In this document: in pieces, positions 1 through 6,279 of the stretch | Layout: each line of letters opens with the position of its first letter | Numbering within the stretch: position 1 is the stretch's first letter | Made by a program: the position numbers and the translations under genes | NCBI GenBank assembly: GCA_938045215.1 | Contig: CALINF010000176.1 | Location: 1 to 11,107, forward strand | DNA from: an uncultured Halieaceae bacterium | GTDB taxonomy: Bacteria; Pseudomonadota; Gammaproteobacteria; Pseudomonadales; Halieaceae | Direction: 5' to 3' | DNA: 11,107 nt | The notes under the pieces: model-generated | The model's database searches: none | Told to the model about the DNA's origin: nothing | The model's input: the letters and a program-made list of their open reading frames with translations, nothing else

Positions 1-969
1 GTCTCGGTTACAGCCTGTAGCGGGGATGACTTTCCTATCTCGCCTGACACCCGTTACGTGCAAGGCCCTTTTGGTGCCAGTTCCACTGCAGAAGAGGTTA
101 CCGAGGGCGTGGACCTCGAAGGGAAGTTGGCGCTGGTGACAGGCTGCAACTCAGGCCTTGGGCTTGAGACCATGCGTGTTCTGGCGATGCGCGGAGCGCA
201 TGTCATCGGTACTGGCCGTACTCTCGAGAAAGCACGCAAGGCTTGCGCCAGCGTGCCTGGCTCCACGACGCCGCTAGCCCTGGAGCTTTCGGACTTTTCG
301 TCTGCAGTGGATTGCGCAAACGCGGTCAAGGCGATGGGTCAGCCGCTTGATATTGTGATCTGTAATGCAGGCATTAACACCTTTGGCGAGCTGGAGCTGA
401 TCAATGGGATCGAGAAGATCTTTGTGGTGAACGTGCTGGGGCATTTTGTGCTGGTGAATCAGTTACTACCCTTTATGGTGGCTACTGATAAGGGACGGAT
501 AGTCCATGTGTCGAGCCGTTCAGGCTATCGACAGGCCCCAGCTGTTGGGATCGATTTTGACAACCTGCGCGGGGAAAAAGCGTTTGATGCCGGCGAGGCC
601 TATGGTCGCTCGAAACTGGCCAATGCCCTGTTTTCACTGGAGCTGGCCGAGCGCCTGCAGGGTTCTGGTGTTACATCCAATGCAATTCATCCGGGGCTGG
701 TAAAAACCAACATTGCCCGTACTGCTCCTGCTATCTTGCGCGGGGCGTTTGATCTGTTTGGTCCACTGATTGCCAAAACACCGCAGGAAGGCGCAGCGAC
801 ACAGGTGTATGCCGGGTGCAGTGCGGCGGTGGCCGGTGTATCGGGTGCTTATTTCGAAGACTGCAATCCGGTGGTGGTTGGCGGCAGTCATCACATGACT
901 GATACGGCAATGGCTGCACGCCTTTGGGAAGTCGCCTCAGAGATGACGTCAGGCTATCTGCCTGCATAG
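1..969 (+). CDS. Short-chain dehydrogenase/reductase (SDR), 5'-partial, possible lipoprotein
   Basis: An NAD(P)-dependent oxidoreductase of the classical SDR fold, closest in feel to the retinol-dehydrogenase/WWOX-like group; its substrate cannot be read from sequence. Counting from the first codon of the window, the Rossmann motif TGCNSGLG is at about residues 47-54, the NAG motif at 122-124, the structural Asn at about 144, the catalytic Ser in HVSSRSG at about 161-162, and the YGRSK motif gives Tyr201 and Lys205. All catalytic residues are present. The frame is open from base 1 with no stop. GTG at 58 is the first possible internal start but has no Shine-Dalgarno sequence, so I take the true start to lie left of the window. 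Codons 3-6 read V-T-A-C followed by S-G-D, which fits a lipobox with Cys6 as the lipidated residue and Ser at +2. The protein ends with TAG at 967-969, convergent with the next gene. SDR assignment is firm; the start and lipoprotein status are inferred. Confidence 0.88.
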   Translation, partial: VSVTACSGDDFPISPDTRYVQGPFGASSTAEEVTEGVDLEGKLALVTGCNSGLGLETMRVLAMRGAHVIGTGRTLEKARKACASVPGSTTPLALELSDFSSAVDCANAVKAMGQPLDIVICNAGINTFGELELINGIEKIFVVNVLGHFVLVNQLLPFMVATDKGRIVHVSSRSGYRQAPAVGIDFDNLRGEKAFDAGEAYGRSKLANALFSLELAERLQGSGVTSNAIHPGLVKTNIARTAPAILRGAFDLFGPLIAKTPQEGAATQVYAGCSAAVAGVSGAYFEDCNPVVVGGSHHMTDTAMAARLWEVASEMTSGYLPA

Positions 970-1007
970 GGCCGTCATTCTTTAAAGCGACTGAACTGGC
1001 AGGCTGC

Positions 1008-1859
1008 TTACTGGATCTTTTTAAACAGCAGCGTCATGCGGTCGGATTCACCAATTTCCGTCATGGCAGCTTTCAGCTCCGGGTCATCCGCGCTGCCATT
1101 GTATGATGGGGGCAGGCGCCAGACGATATCGCCTGGTCCTGGTTGGTCTTTTGGATTGGCGTTAATCTCACTCTTGGCGACCAGTACAAACCCTGCGTCT
1201 TCAAACACTTTGATGACATGGGATTGCTTCAGATACCCGCGGCTGCCATCAGACCCTTCTTCTGGTGCGCCTTCGGGAAGCCTGTGCTGTACAACACCGA
1301 CAAGCCCGTCGACCTTGAGCATGGCGCGTATGGCAGCTAGCGCCTGGCTCAGTGTGCCGGCGTCCTTTTCAAATCGATTCAGGTTGTGCAGAGCGCGAAT
1401 CAACACGACCCTATCGACAGTACCGCTGACGTCAGAAGGTACTGTACCGAAAGTGAATCCCTCTGCCTTAATGCCATTGTCAGTGAATCCGCGTACTTGT
1501 TGGGTGAATTTTCCGGTGGCTGCGATTCGCCCCTCAATTTGCTCGTCGGTGAAAAATCCGAACAGCGGCCATAGCCGGTCGACATAGTTCACACCGTACA
1601 GTGTGCCTTTGGGTCCGAGATAATTGGCCAGAATTTTTGTGTACCAGCCGCCGCCAGGCAGCGCTTCTGCTACTGTCATGCCCGGTTGGACCTGGAAGAA
1701 TTCAAGTGTCTGCGCAGGGTGTCGCGCTGCGTCGCGTGCCTGATCTTCTGCACTACGCTGAGACAGTATGTTGGCAAGATCACTGCCGTGATGCTCGGCG
1801 AGGGTGACTGCCGGTAGTGCCAGGCTGCAGGCAAGAGCGAGTGTGGTCATCAGTTTCAT
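1008..1859 (-). CDS. Secreted class I SAM-methyltransferase-like protein (COG4798-like)
   Basis: A 283-residue predicted methyltransferase of the COG4798 type. Residues 1-21 form a Sec signal peptide (MKLM, then a hydrophobic run) with a likely cleavage after TLA at residue 21. A degenerate SAM-binding motif I, AEALPGGGWYT, lies at about residues 64-74, where the usual acidic and glycine pattern is recognisable. A motif with VDRVVLIRALHNL follows in mid-protein, and after it a C-terminal part of a Rossmann-like methyltransferase fold (KVFEDAGFVLVAKSE). The start is ATG at 1857-1859, preceded by AGAGG about 9 bases upstream. It is separated by 173 bases from the SCO gene on the same strand, so it may have its own promoter. 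Substrate and real activity are unknown; SAM is not expected in the periplasm, so the protein may act on something else or bind another ligand. The family call is fairly sure, the function is not. Confidence 0.8.
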   Translation of the reverse strand: MKLMTTLALACSLALPAVTLAEHHGSDLANILSQRSAEDQARDAARHPAQTLEFFQVQPGMTVAEALPGGGWYTKILANYLGPKGTLYGVNYVDRLWPLFGFFTDEQIEGRIAATGKFTQQVRGFTDNGIKAEGFTFGTVPSDVSGTVDRVVLIRALHNLNRFEKDAGTLSQALAAIRAMLKVDGLVGVVQHRLPEGAPEEGSDGSRGYLKQSHVIKVFEDAGFVLVAKSEINANPKDQPGPGDIVWRLPPSYNGSADDPELKAAMTEIGESDRMTLLFKKIQ

Positions 1860-1985
1860 GCGGTAAACCTCTGGAGTGCTAGTGTGCGAAAGGTGAGTCT
1901 ATGCGTTAACGCCCGCAGAGTGTAGCTGCTTCGGTGTTGTCTGTGTACATCAATACGGCTGTCTGGCATTTGGCGTCTTCAGTGT

Positions 1986-2003
1986 GTGATCGAATGCGAT
2001 CAC
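1986..2003. repeat. Perfect hairpin between the SCO and methyltransferase genes
   Basis: GTGATCG (1986-1992) and CGATCAC (1997-2003) form a perfect 7-bp inverted repeat around the loop AATG. It sits about 30 bases after the SCO stop codon and about 127 bases before the methyltransferase start. No T-run follows on the minus strand, so it does not meet the usual rule for an intrinsic terminator. It could be a 3' stabilising hairpin for the oxidase transcript or a repressor site. Its half-sites are too far apart for a CRP-type site. Confidence 0.35.
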
Positions 2004-2032
2004 GGCGTACTGGGTCATTTCGGGGGCGAGCT

Positions 2033-2710
2033 CTAACCGATGTAGTGCATGATCGCGAGGTAGTCTTGAACCAGTAGTTCCGTGTCGAAGACGTGAATGC
2101 CGGGTGACACTTCTTCGGGCTCGAAAATGGCTTGTAGCTCACCAGCCGGATTGATCAGGATAAGATGGACACCGTGACTCACGCTATAGTCATCTCTGGG
2201 AACGCCGTCATCATCCAGCAATGGAGTCAGCTTTGCCATAATGCCCAGCCCTGCCTCAAACGGCAGATGTGGATTTTCGGGATTATCTTCATGGGTCAAA
2301 CCGATGAAGTCCGGGTTAAAAAATGAGACATAGCTAGCCATTTGAGTAACGGTGTCCCTGCGATGATCTACGCTATAAAACGCAACGGTAGGCACGCTTT
2401 CATTCATCTCTTTCAGCTGCTGTGTGAAGTCATTCAGGTGGGCCAGGGTTGTTGGGCAGATGTCGGGGCAGGTGGTAAAGCCGTAGGACACCAGTGTCCA
2501 GTCACCTATGAGCTCTGAATTTTTAAACGTGCTGCCTCTGTGGTCTATCAGCTCGAAACTCGGTAGAGGGCGTGGATCTGCCAGAAAAACCCCATGAATT
2601 TGTGGCGGCGGCTGTTCGCGGTTTAGCAGCAACAACAGCGCTACGATTGCAATGAAGCCATTGGCGAGTGTGAAACCCGCCAGCATGCGTTTTTGGGGAG
2701 ATAGCGCCAA
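2033..2710 (-). CDS. SCO1/SenC/PrrC family copper chaperone
   Basis: A membrane-anchored thioredoxin-fold protein expected to deliver copper to the CuA centre of subunit II, or to reduce its cysteines. The visible features are a basic N-terminus (QKR at 6-8), one membrane anchor at about residues 11-29, and a periplasmic domain with the CPDICP motif (Cys81 and Cys85). His179, in SVSHGVHLILI, matches the third copper ligand. At 225 residues it has a normal family length. I keep the TTG start at 2708-2710 because it includes the basic residues before the anchor; ATG at 2684-2686 is the alternative, and neither has a good ribosome binding site. It begins 11 bases after the subunit IV stop and is the last gene of the oxidase operon. 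Its location there supports a role in assembly of this oxidase. Confidence 0.93.
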   Translation of the reverse strand: MALSPQKRMLAGFTLANGFIAIVALLLLLNREQPPPQIHGVFLADPRPLPSFELIDHRGSTFKNSELIGDWTLVSYGFTTCPDICPTTLAHLNDFTQQLKEMNESVPTVAFYSVDHRRDTVTQMASYVSFFNPDFIGLTHEDNPENPHLPFEAGLGIMAKLTPLLDDDGVPRDDYSVSHGVHLILINPAGELQAIFEPEEVSPGIHVFDTELLVQDYLAIMHYIG

Positions 2711-2721
2711 AGGTCTGTCAA

Positions 2722-3039
2722 TCAGCGATCGAAAAACAGATGTCGTGTTAAGTTGGTGTAGTCCCCTTCAATGGCCATCAGCGCTATCAATACGACAATC
2801 GCAAGGGGTGGTAGCAGAAGTACATACTTGAGTGAGAGGCGTTCCCAGGTGAGGTGCATAAAGATGGCGACAATAAAGCCAGCCTTCAAGAACATGAAAA
2901 TCAGTATCAGGGTCCAGCGCACAAAGCCCTCAAACTGAAACCAATCCACAAGATAGGAGAGGGTGCTTAGTACAAAAAGCAGAATCCAAATTTTGAGGTA
3001 GATCCCTATCGGATGTTGTTGTCCTGCTGCCTCGCTCAT
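2722..3039 (-). CDS. Cytochrome c oxidase subunit IV-like protein (cox4/CtaF type)
   Basis: A 105-residue integral membrane protein with three predicted helices at about 13-32, 40-60 and 71-90. The second helix holds the pattern FMFLKAGFIVAIFMHLTWE, with Lys52 and Met61-His62-Leu63, which is the signature of prokaryotic subunit IV (the CyoD/CtaF/COX4_pro group). In known heme-copper oxidases this subunit stabilises subunits I and III and is not catalytic. The ATG at 3037-3039 is preceded by GAGG about 7 bases upstream and begins 9 bases after the stop of subunit III, so translation is probably coupled. Identification is by motif, length and position in the operon. Confidence 0.9.
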   Translation of the reverse strand: MSEAAGQQHPIGIYLKIWILLFVLSTLSYLVDWFQFEGFVRWTLILIFMFLKAGFIVAIFMHLTWERLSLKYVLLLPPLAIVVLIALMAIEGDYTNLTRHLFFDR

Positions 3040-3048
3040 GCTGTTACC

Positions 3049-3732
3049 TCACCAGAGATAGAAAAACGCGAAAATGAAAACCCAGACCAGATCTACGAAG
3101 TGCCAGTACAGGCCGGCTATCTCAACGATGGCATAACCTTTCTTTTCATAGTCGCCCCGACCCACCTTGCGCGCCACGATTGCAAGATAGATAACGCCTG
3201 CCGTCACGTGCATGCCGTGAAAACCGGTAATCATGAAGAATGTCGAGCCGAACTGGGCGGCACCCATGGGATTTCCCCAGGGGCGAATACCTTCCTCCAC
3301 GATCAACTTGGTCCACTCGAAAGCCTGCATGCCGACGAAGCTTGCGCCTAGCAGGGCGGTGATCGCCATCAAAATAGCTGTTTTACGTCGGTCGCCACGG
3401 TAGGCGTAGTTCACCGCCATCGCCATGGTGCCGCTGCTGGTGATTAGTACGAACGTCATGATGGCGATCAAAATCAGCGGCAGGTGAACGCCGAACAATG
3501 TTAGCGCGAACACCTCGCTGGAGTTCGGCCATTGATCCGTGGCAGACATCCTGACGTTCATGTAGCCGGTGAGGAAAATACTGAATATAAAAGTGTCGCT
3601 CAGCAGAAAAATCCACATCATCAACTTGCCCCAGGGCATGTCGAAAGCCTGCTTGTCCGACGACCAATCGGATACCATCCCTGATATACCGGGCTCGGTA
3701 AACGTGGTCGTCTTATCGGTGTCTACGCTCAT
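3049..3732 (-). CDS. coxC: Cytochrome c oxidase subunit III (canonical copy)
   Basis: A 227-residue membrane protein of the COX3 family that associates with subunit I and helps keep proton uptake and turnover stable. About five helices are visible. Family motifs are intact: QAFEW at 136-140 (conserved Glu139), FHGMH at 171-175, and YWHFVDLVWVFIF from Tyr209 with Asp214. The frame can be extended to a TTG at 3765, but ATG at 3730-3732 has a strong GAGGAA six bases upstream while the TTG lies inside the previous gene, so the ATG is chosen. It lies 10 bases after the stop of a second subunit III-like gene. This copy carries the standard residues and is probably the functional subunit III. Confidence in the family is high. 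Confidence 0.94.
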   Translation of the reverse strand: MSVDTDKTTTFTEPGISGMVSDWSSDKQAFDMPWGKLMMWIFLLSDTFIFSIFLTGYMNVRMSATDQWPNSSEVFALTLFGVHLPLILIAIMTFVLITSSGTMAMAVNYAYRGDRRKTAILMAITALLGASFVGMQAFEWTKLIVEEGIRPWGNPMGAAQFGSTFFMITGFHGMHVTAGVIYLAIVARKVGRGDYEKKGYAIVEIAGLYWHFVDLVWVFIFAFFYLW

Positions 3733-3738
3733 AGCTGA

Positions 3739-3744
3739 TTCCTC
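3739..3744 (-). promoter_or_regulatory. Ribosome binding site fixing the subunit III start
   Basis: On the minus strand GAGGAA lies six bases before the ATG at 3730-3732 and overlaps the TGA stop (3743-3745) of the preceding subunit III-like gene. This favours the ATG over the upstream TTG at 3763-3765 and suggests translational coupling between the two genes. Confidence 0.75.
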
Positions 3745-4426
3745 AGAATCCGCACATTGCGGCAAGTGCGTTGATAGTTTCCGGGCGACTGGTCAGCAGT
3801 GCGAACAACACCAGCCAGACACCTAGCAAAAAGTGCCAGTACGTGGTGCACAGCTGCAGTGGTCCGCTCAGTGATTCGGGTGACCCGTCGTACCACACAC
3901 GAAATACCACGTTAGCCAGTACGATAAGGCCGCCCATCATGTGCAAGCCGTGCAGTGCCGTGAGCACGTAAAAGTAACTGTTTGCCGGGTTGGTATTCAC
4001 ATAGAAGCCCAGTGCGTACAGGTGTTGCCAGAGATCCAGCTGCGCCAGGAGGAAGAGTATCGAAAAAAATACGGCTGAACTGATGCCGACGATTGCCCGG
4101 TTCAGGTGAGCGCTGCGAGCGCTTGCCAGGCCAAATTGCATCGCAAGACTGGCAATTGCCAATATACCTGTATTGATCCACAGCCGCGTGGGATCGGTAA
4201 AGGGTTGCCACGGCTGCCCGGCCAGAGATTGGAAATCCGGGTACTGCGAACGAGACAGGAACGTGATGATGAACAGCAAAAACAGTACGCTGACGATTGC
4301 CATTATGAAGCGTAATGCTATGCGCGCTGCGCCTTGTGGATCAATCGGCGCAACGGCAACTGCATTGCCGGCAGCGGCTACCTGAGCATCCCAGGGCTTT
4401 TCTCTCAGGGTCTTGAAAATACTCAT
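3743..4426 (-). CDS. Divergent cytochrome c oxidase subunit III-like protein
   Basis: A 227-residue membrane protein with five predicted helices (about 36-57, 81-101, 112-133, 152-173, 195-213) and an N-terminal cytosolic stretch of about 35 residues. The HGLH motif (159-162) and YWHF (196-199) mark it as COX3 family. It departs from the standard pattern: QLDLW (129-133) has Asp where the conserved Glu of QxxEW is expected, and YWHF is followed by LLGVW with no Asp. It overlaps the subunit I stop by four bases (ATGA at 4423-4426) and has GAGG upstream, so it is translated with subunit I. It is followed at once by the canonical subunit III. It may be a structural partner of the oxidase or an assembly factor; its position is where CtaG/Cox11 is often found, but it does not resemble CtaG. 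Confidence 0.85.
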   Translation of the reverse strand: MSIFKTLREKPWDAQVAAAGNAVAVAPIDPQGAARIALRFIMAIVSVLFLLFIITFLSRSQYPDFQSLAGQPWQPFTDPTRLWINTGILAIASLAMQFGLASARSAHLNRAIVGISSAVFFSILFLLAQLDLWQHLYALGFYVNTNPANSYFYVLTALHGLHMMGGLIVLANVVFRVWYDGSPESLSGPLQLCTTYWHFLLGVWLVLFALLTSRPETINALAAMCGF

Positions 4427-6183
4427 GCTTTTTCCTCGTGCTCGCCACCGGTTTGTTCTTCTTTAGTCACCGGATGATTCTGCGGAATGAAGTCCTCCTT
4501 TGCGCCGGGCACGCTGTAGTCATAAGCCCACCGGTATACACGCGGCAACTCCTTGCCCCAATTACCGTGCTTTGGAGGAACGTCAGGTGTTTGCCACTCA
4601 AGCGATGTTGCGCCCCATGGGTTGTGTCCGGTCTTTTCGCCGTTCCTTATGCTCCAGAACACATTCGCGAGGAAGAACAATTGGCTCATACCCACGATCA
4701 ATGCAGATACAGTGATACTGGCATTTAATGTCTGCGCCGATTCAGGAATGAAGTCTGTCGTACCCATGGCAAAGTAGCGGCGCGGTACGCCGAGTATGCC
4801 GATGTAGTGCATGGGCAGATAAATGGCGTAGGTGCCCAGGAAAGTAAACCAGAAGTGCAGTTTGCCCAGCGTGACGTTAAACATACGTCCCGTCATCAAC
4901 GGGTACCAGTGGTAGATCGCGGCAAACAGCACCATGATCGGTGAAACGCCCATCACCATGTGAAAGTGCGCGACCACAAAGTAGGTGTCAGACAGTGGCA
5001 GGTCGATGACCACGTTGCCCAGAAATAGTCCCGTCAGGCCGCCATGGGTAAAGGTAAAAATAAAGCCGATGGCAAATAGCATTGGTACAGTGAGGTGAAT
5101 GTTGCCCTGCCAAAGTGTTAGTACCCAGTTATAAACCTTGATGGCGGTGGGTACTGCAATAATCAAAGTTGTGGTGGCAAAGAAAAAGCCGAAAGCCGGA
5201 TGCATACCGCTTACATACATGTGATGCGCCCACACAATAAAACTAAGGCCACCAATTGCCACGATGGCCCAGACCATCATCCTGTAGCCAAAGATATTTT
5301 TACGGGCATGTGTGGCCAGTACATCAGATACCATTCCAAAAGCGGGTAGGGCGACGATGTACACTTCCGGGTGTCCAAAGAACCAGAACAGGTGCTGGAA
5401 CAGTACCGGGCTACCGCCGGTGTAATCGAGGTTCTCACCCAGCGATACCAGTGCCGGCATAAAAAAGCTGGTACCAATGAGCTTGTCCAGCATCATCATT
5501 ATGGCGCTGACCAGCAGAGCGGGAAATGCGAGTAATCCCAGTACTGTTGCAGTAAATATGCCCCAGATGGTGAGCGGCATTCGCATTAACGTCATGCCGT
5601 GTGTTCGTGCCTGTAGAACGGTCGTCACGTAGTTCAGGCCGCCCATAGTGAAGGCGATAATAAAGACTGCCAGAGAGGCCAGCATGAGGATGATTCCCCA
5701 GTCGTAACCTGGCGTCCCTTCCAGGATTGCCTGTGGTGGATATAGCGTCCAACCCGCGCCCGTAGGTCCACCCGGCACGAAGAAGCTAGACAGCAGGATG
5801 ATGACGCTGAGCAGGTAGAACCAGAAGCTCAGCATATTCAGATACGGAAAGACCATGTCTCTCGCGCCGATCATCAACGGAATCAGATAGTTTCCGAACC
5901 CCCCGAGTAGGAGCGCAGTCAGTAGATAGATCACCATGATCATACCGTGCATGGTTACAAACTGGAGGTACGCACTGGGGTCAATGAAGTCGAAGCTTTC
6001 TGGAAAGCCAAGTTGAAGTCGCATAAGTCCTGACAATACGAGTGCCACCAAACCAACGAAGATGGCCGTGCCGCCATATTGTATTGCGATTACCTTGTGA
6101 TCCTGACTCCAGACGTACTTGGTAATAAAGCTGTGTGGGTCGTGCAGTTCTTCCGTCTGGTCAGCTATAGCCACATGTTGCAT
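4423..6183 (-). CDS. ctaD: Cytochrome c oxidase subunit I
   Basis: The 586-residue catalytic subunit of an aa3-type (A-family) heme-copper oxidase, reducing O2 to water and pumping protons across the inner membrane. About twelve helices are present. Visible ligands are His79 and His408 for the low-spin heme, His406 for the high-spin heme, and His271, His320 and His321 for CuB, with Tyr275 in HPEVY as the cross-linked tyrosine. The D-channel is complete (Asn98, Asp109, Asn116, Glu273) and the K-channel Lys349 lies in VPTAIKVYNW, so it should pump like type A1 enzymes. A hydrophilic C-terminal tail of about 60 residues follows the last helix. ATG at 6181-6183 has AGAGG about 9 bases upstream. 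It follows subunit II by 97 bases and overlaps the next gene by four bases. Confidence 0.98.
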   Translation of the reverse strand: MQHVAIADQTEELHDPHSFITKYVWSQDHKVIAIQYGGTAIFVGLVALVLSGLMRLQLGFPESFDFIDPSAYLQFVTMHGMIMVIYLLTALLLGGFGNYLIPLMIGARDMVFPYLNMLSFWFYLLSVIILLSSFFVPGGPTGAGWTLYPPQAILEGTPGYDWGIILMLASLAVFIIAFTMGGLNYVTTVLQARTHGMTLMRMPLTIWGIFTATVLGLLAFPALLVSAIMMMLDKLIGTSFFMPALVSLGENLDYTGGSPVLFQHLFWFFGHPEVYIVALPAFGMVSDVLATHARKNIFGYRMMVWAIVAIGGLSFIVWAHHMYVSGMHPAFGFFFATTTLIIAVPTAIKVYNWVLTLWQGNIHLTVPMLFAIGFIFTFTHGGLTGLFLGNVVIDLPLSDTYFVVAHFHMVMGVSPIMVLFAAIYHWYPLMTGRMFNVTLGKLHFWFTFLGTYAIYLPMHYIGILGVPRRYFAMGTTDFIPESAQTLNASITVSALIVGMSQLFFLANVFWSIRNGEKTGHNPWGATSLEWQTPDVPPKHGNWGKELPRVYRWAYDYSVPGAKEDFIPQNHPVTKEEQTGGEHEEKA

Positions 6184-6279
6184 AGTGTAAAGCCTCTGGC
6201 TGTTTTATCCGTTATTTACAATGCCGCTCTCTACTCGTCGAAAAGTTCTCGCTATTGGTACAAACGCTGTCAGCTGAGG

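Noticed and set aside
1036..1587. 183-codon open frame on the plus strand opposite the methyltransferase gene
   Set aside because: Its translation is Ser/Pro/Thr-rich with no recognisable domain, and the opposite strand encodes a clear signal peptide and methyltransferase fold, so it is a shadow frame.
1903..1912. 10-bp palindrome GCGTTAACGC before the methyltransferase gene
   Set aside because: Palindromes of this length are expected about ten times by chance in 11 kb, and nothing around it supports a site.
1985..2004. CRP/FNR-like site at the TGTGATCG...CGATCACG palindrome
   Set aside because: The TGTGA and TCAC half-sites are separated by 10 bases, not the 6 needed for CRP, and it does not match the FNR TTGAT-N4-ATCAA pattern.
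1906..2142. 78-codon minus-strand open frame spanning the SCO-methyltransferase gap
   Set aside because: It overlaps the 3' end of the SCO gene in another frame and has no ribosome binding site or recognisable composition.
3733..3765. Eleven-codon N-terminal extension of subunit III from a TTG
   Set aside because: The ATG at 3730-3732 has a strong GAGGAA at the right distance, and the extension lies inside the preceding gene.
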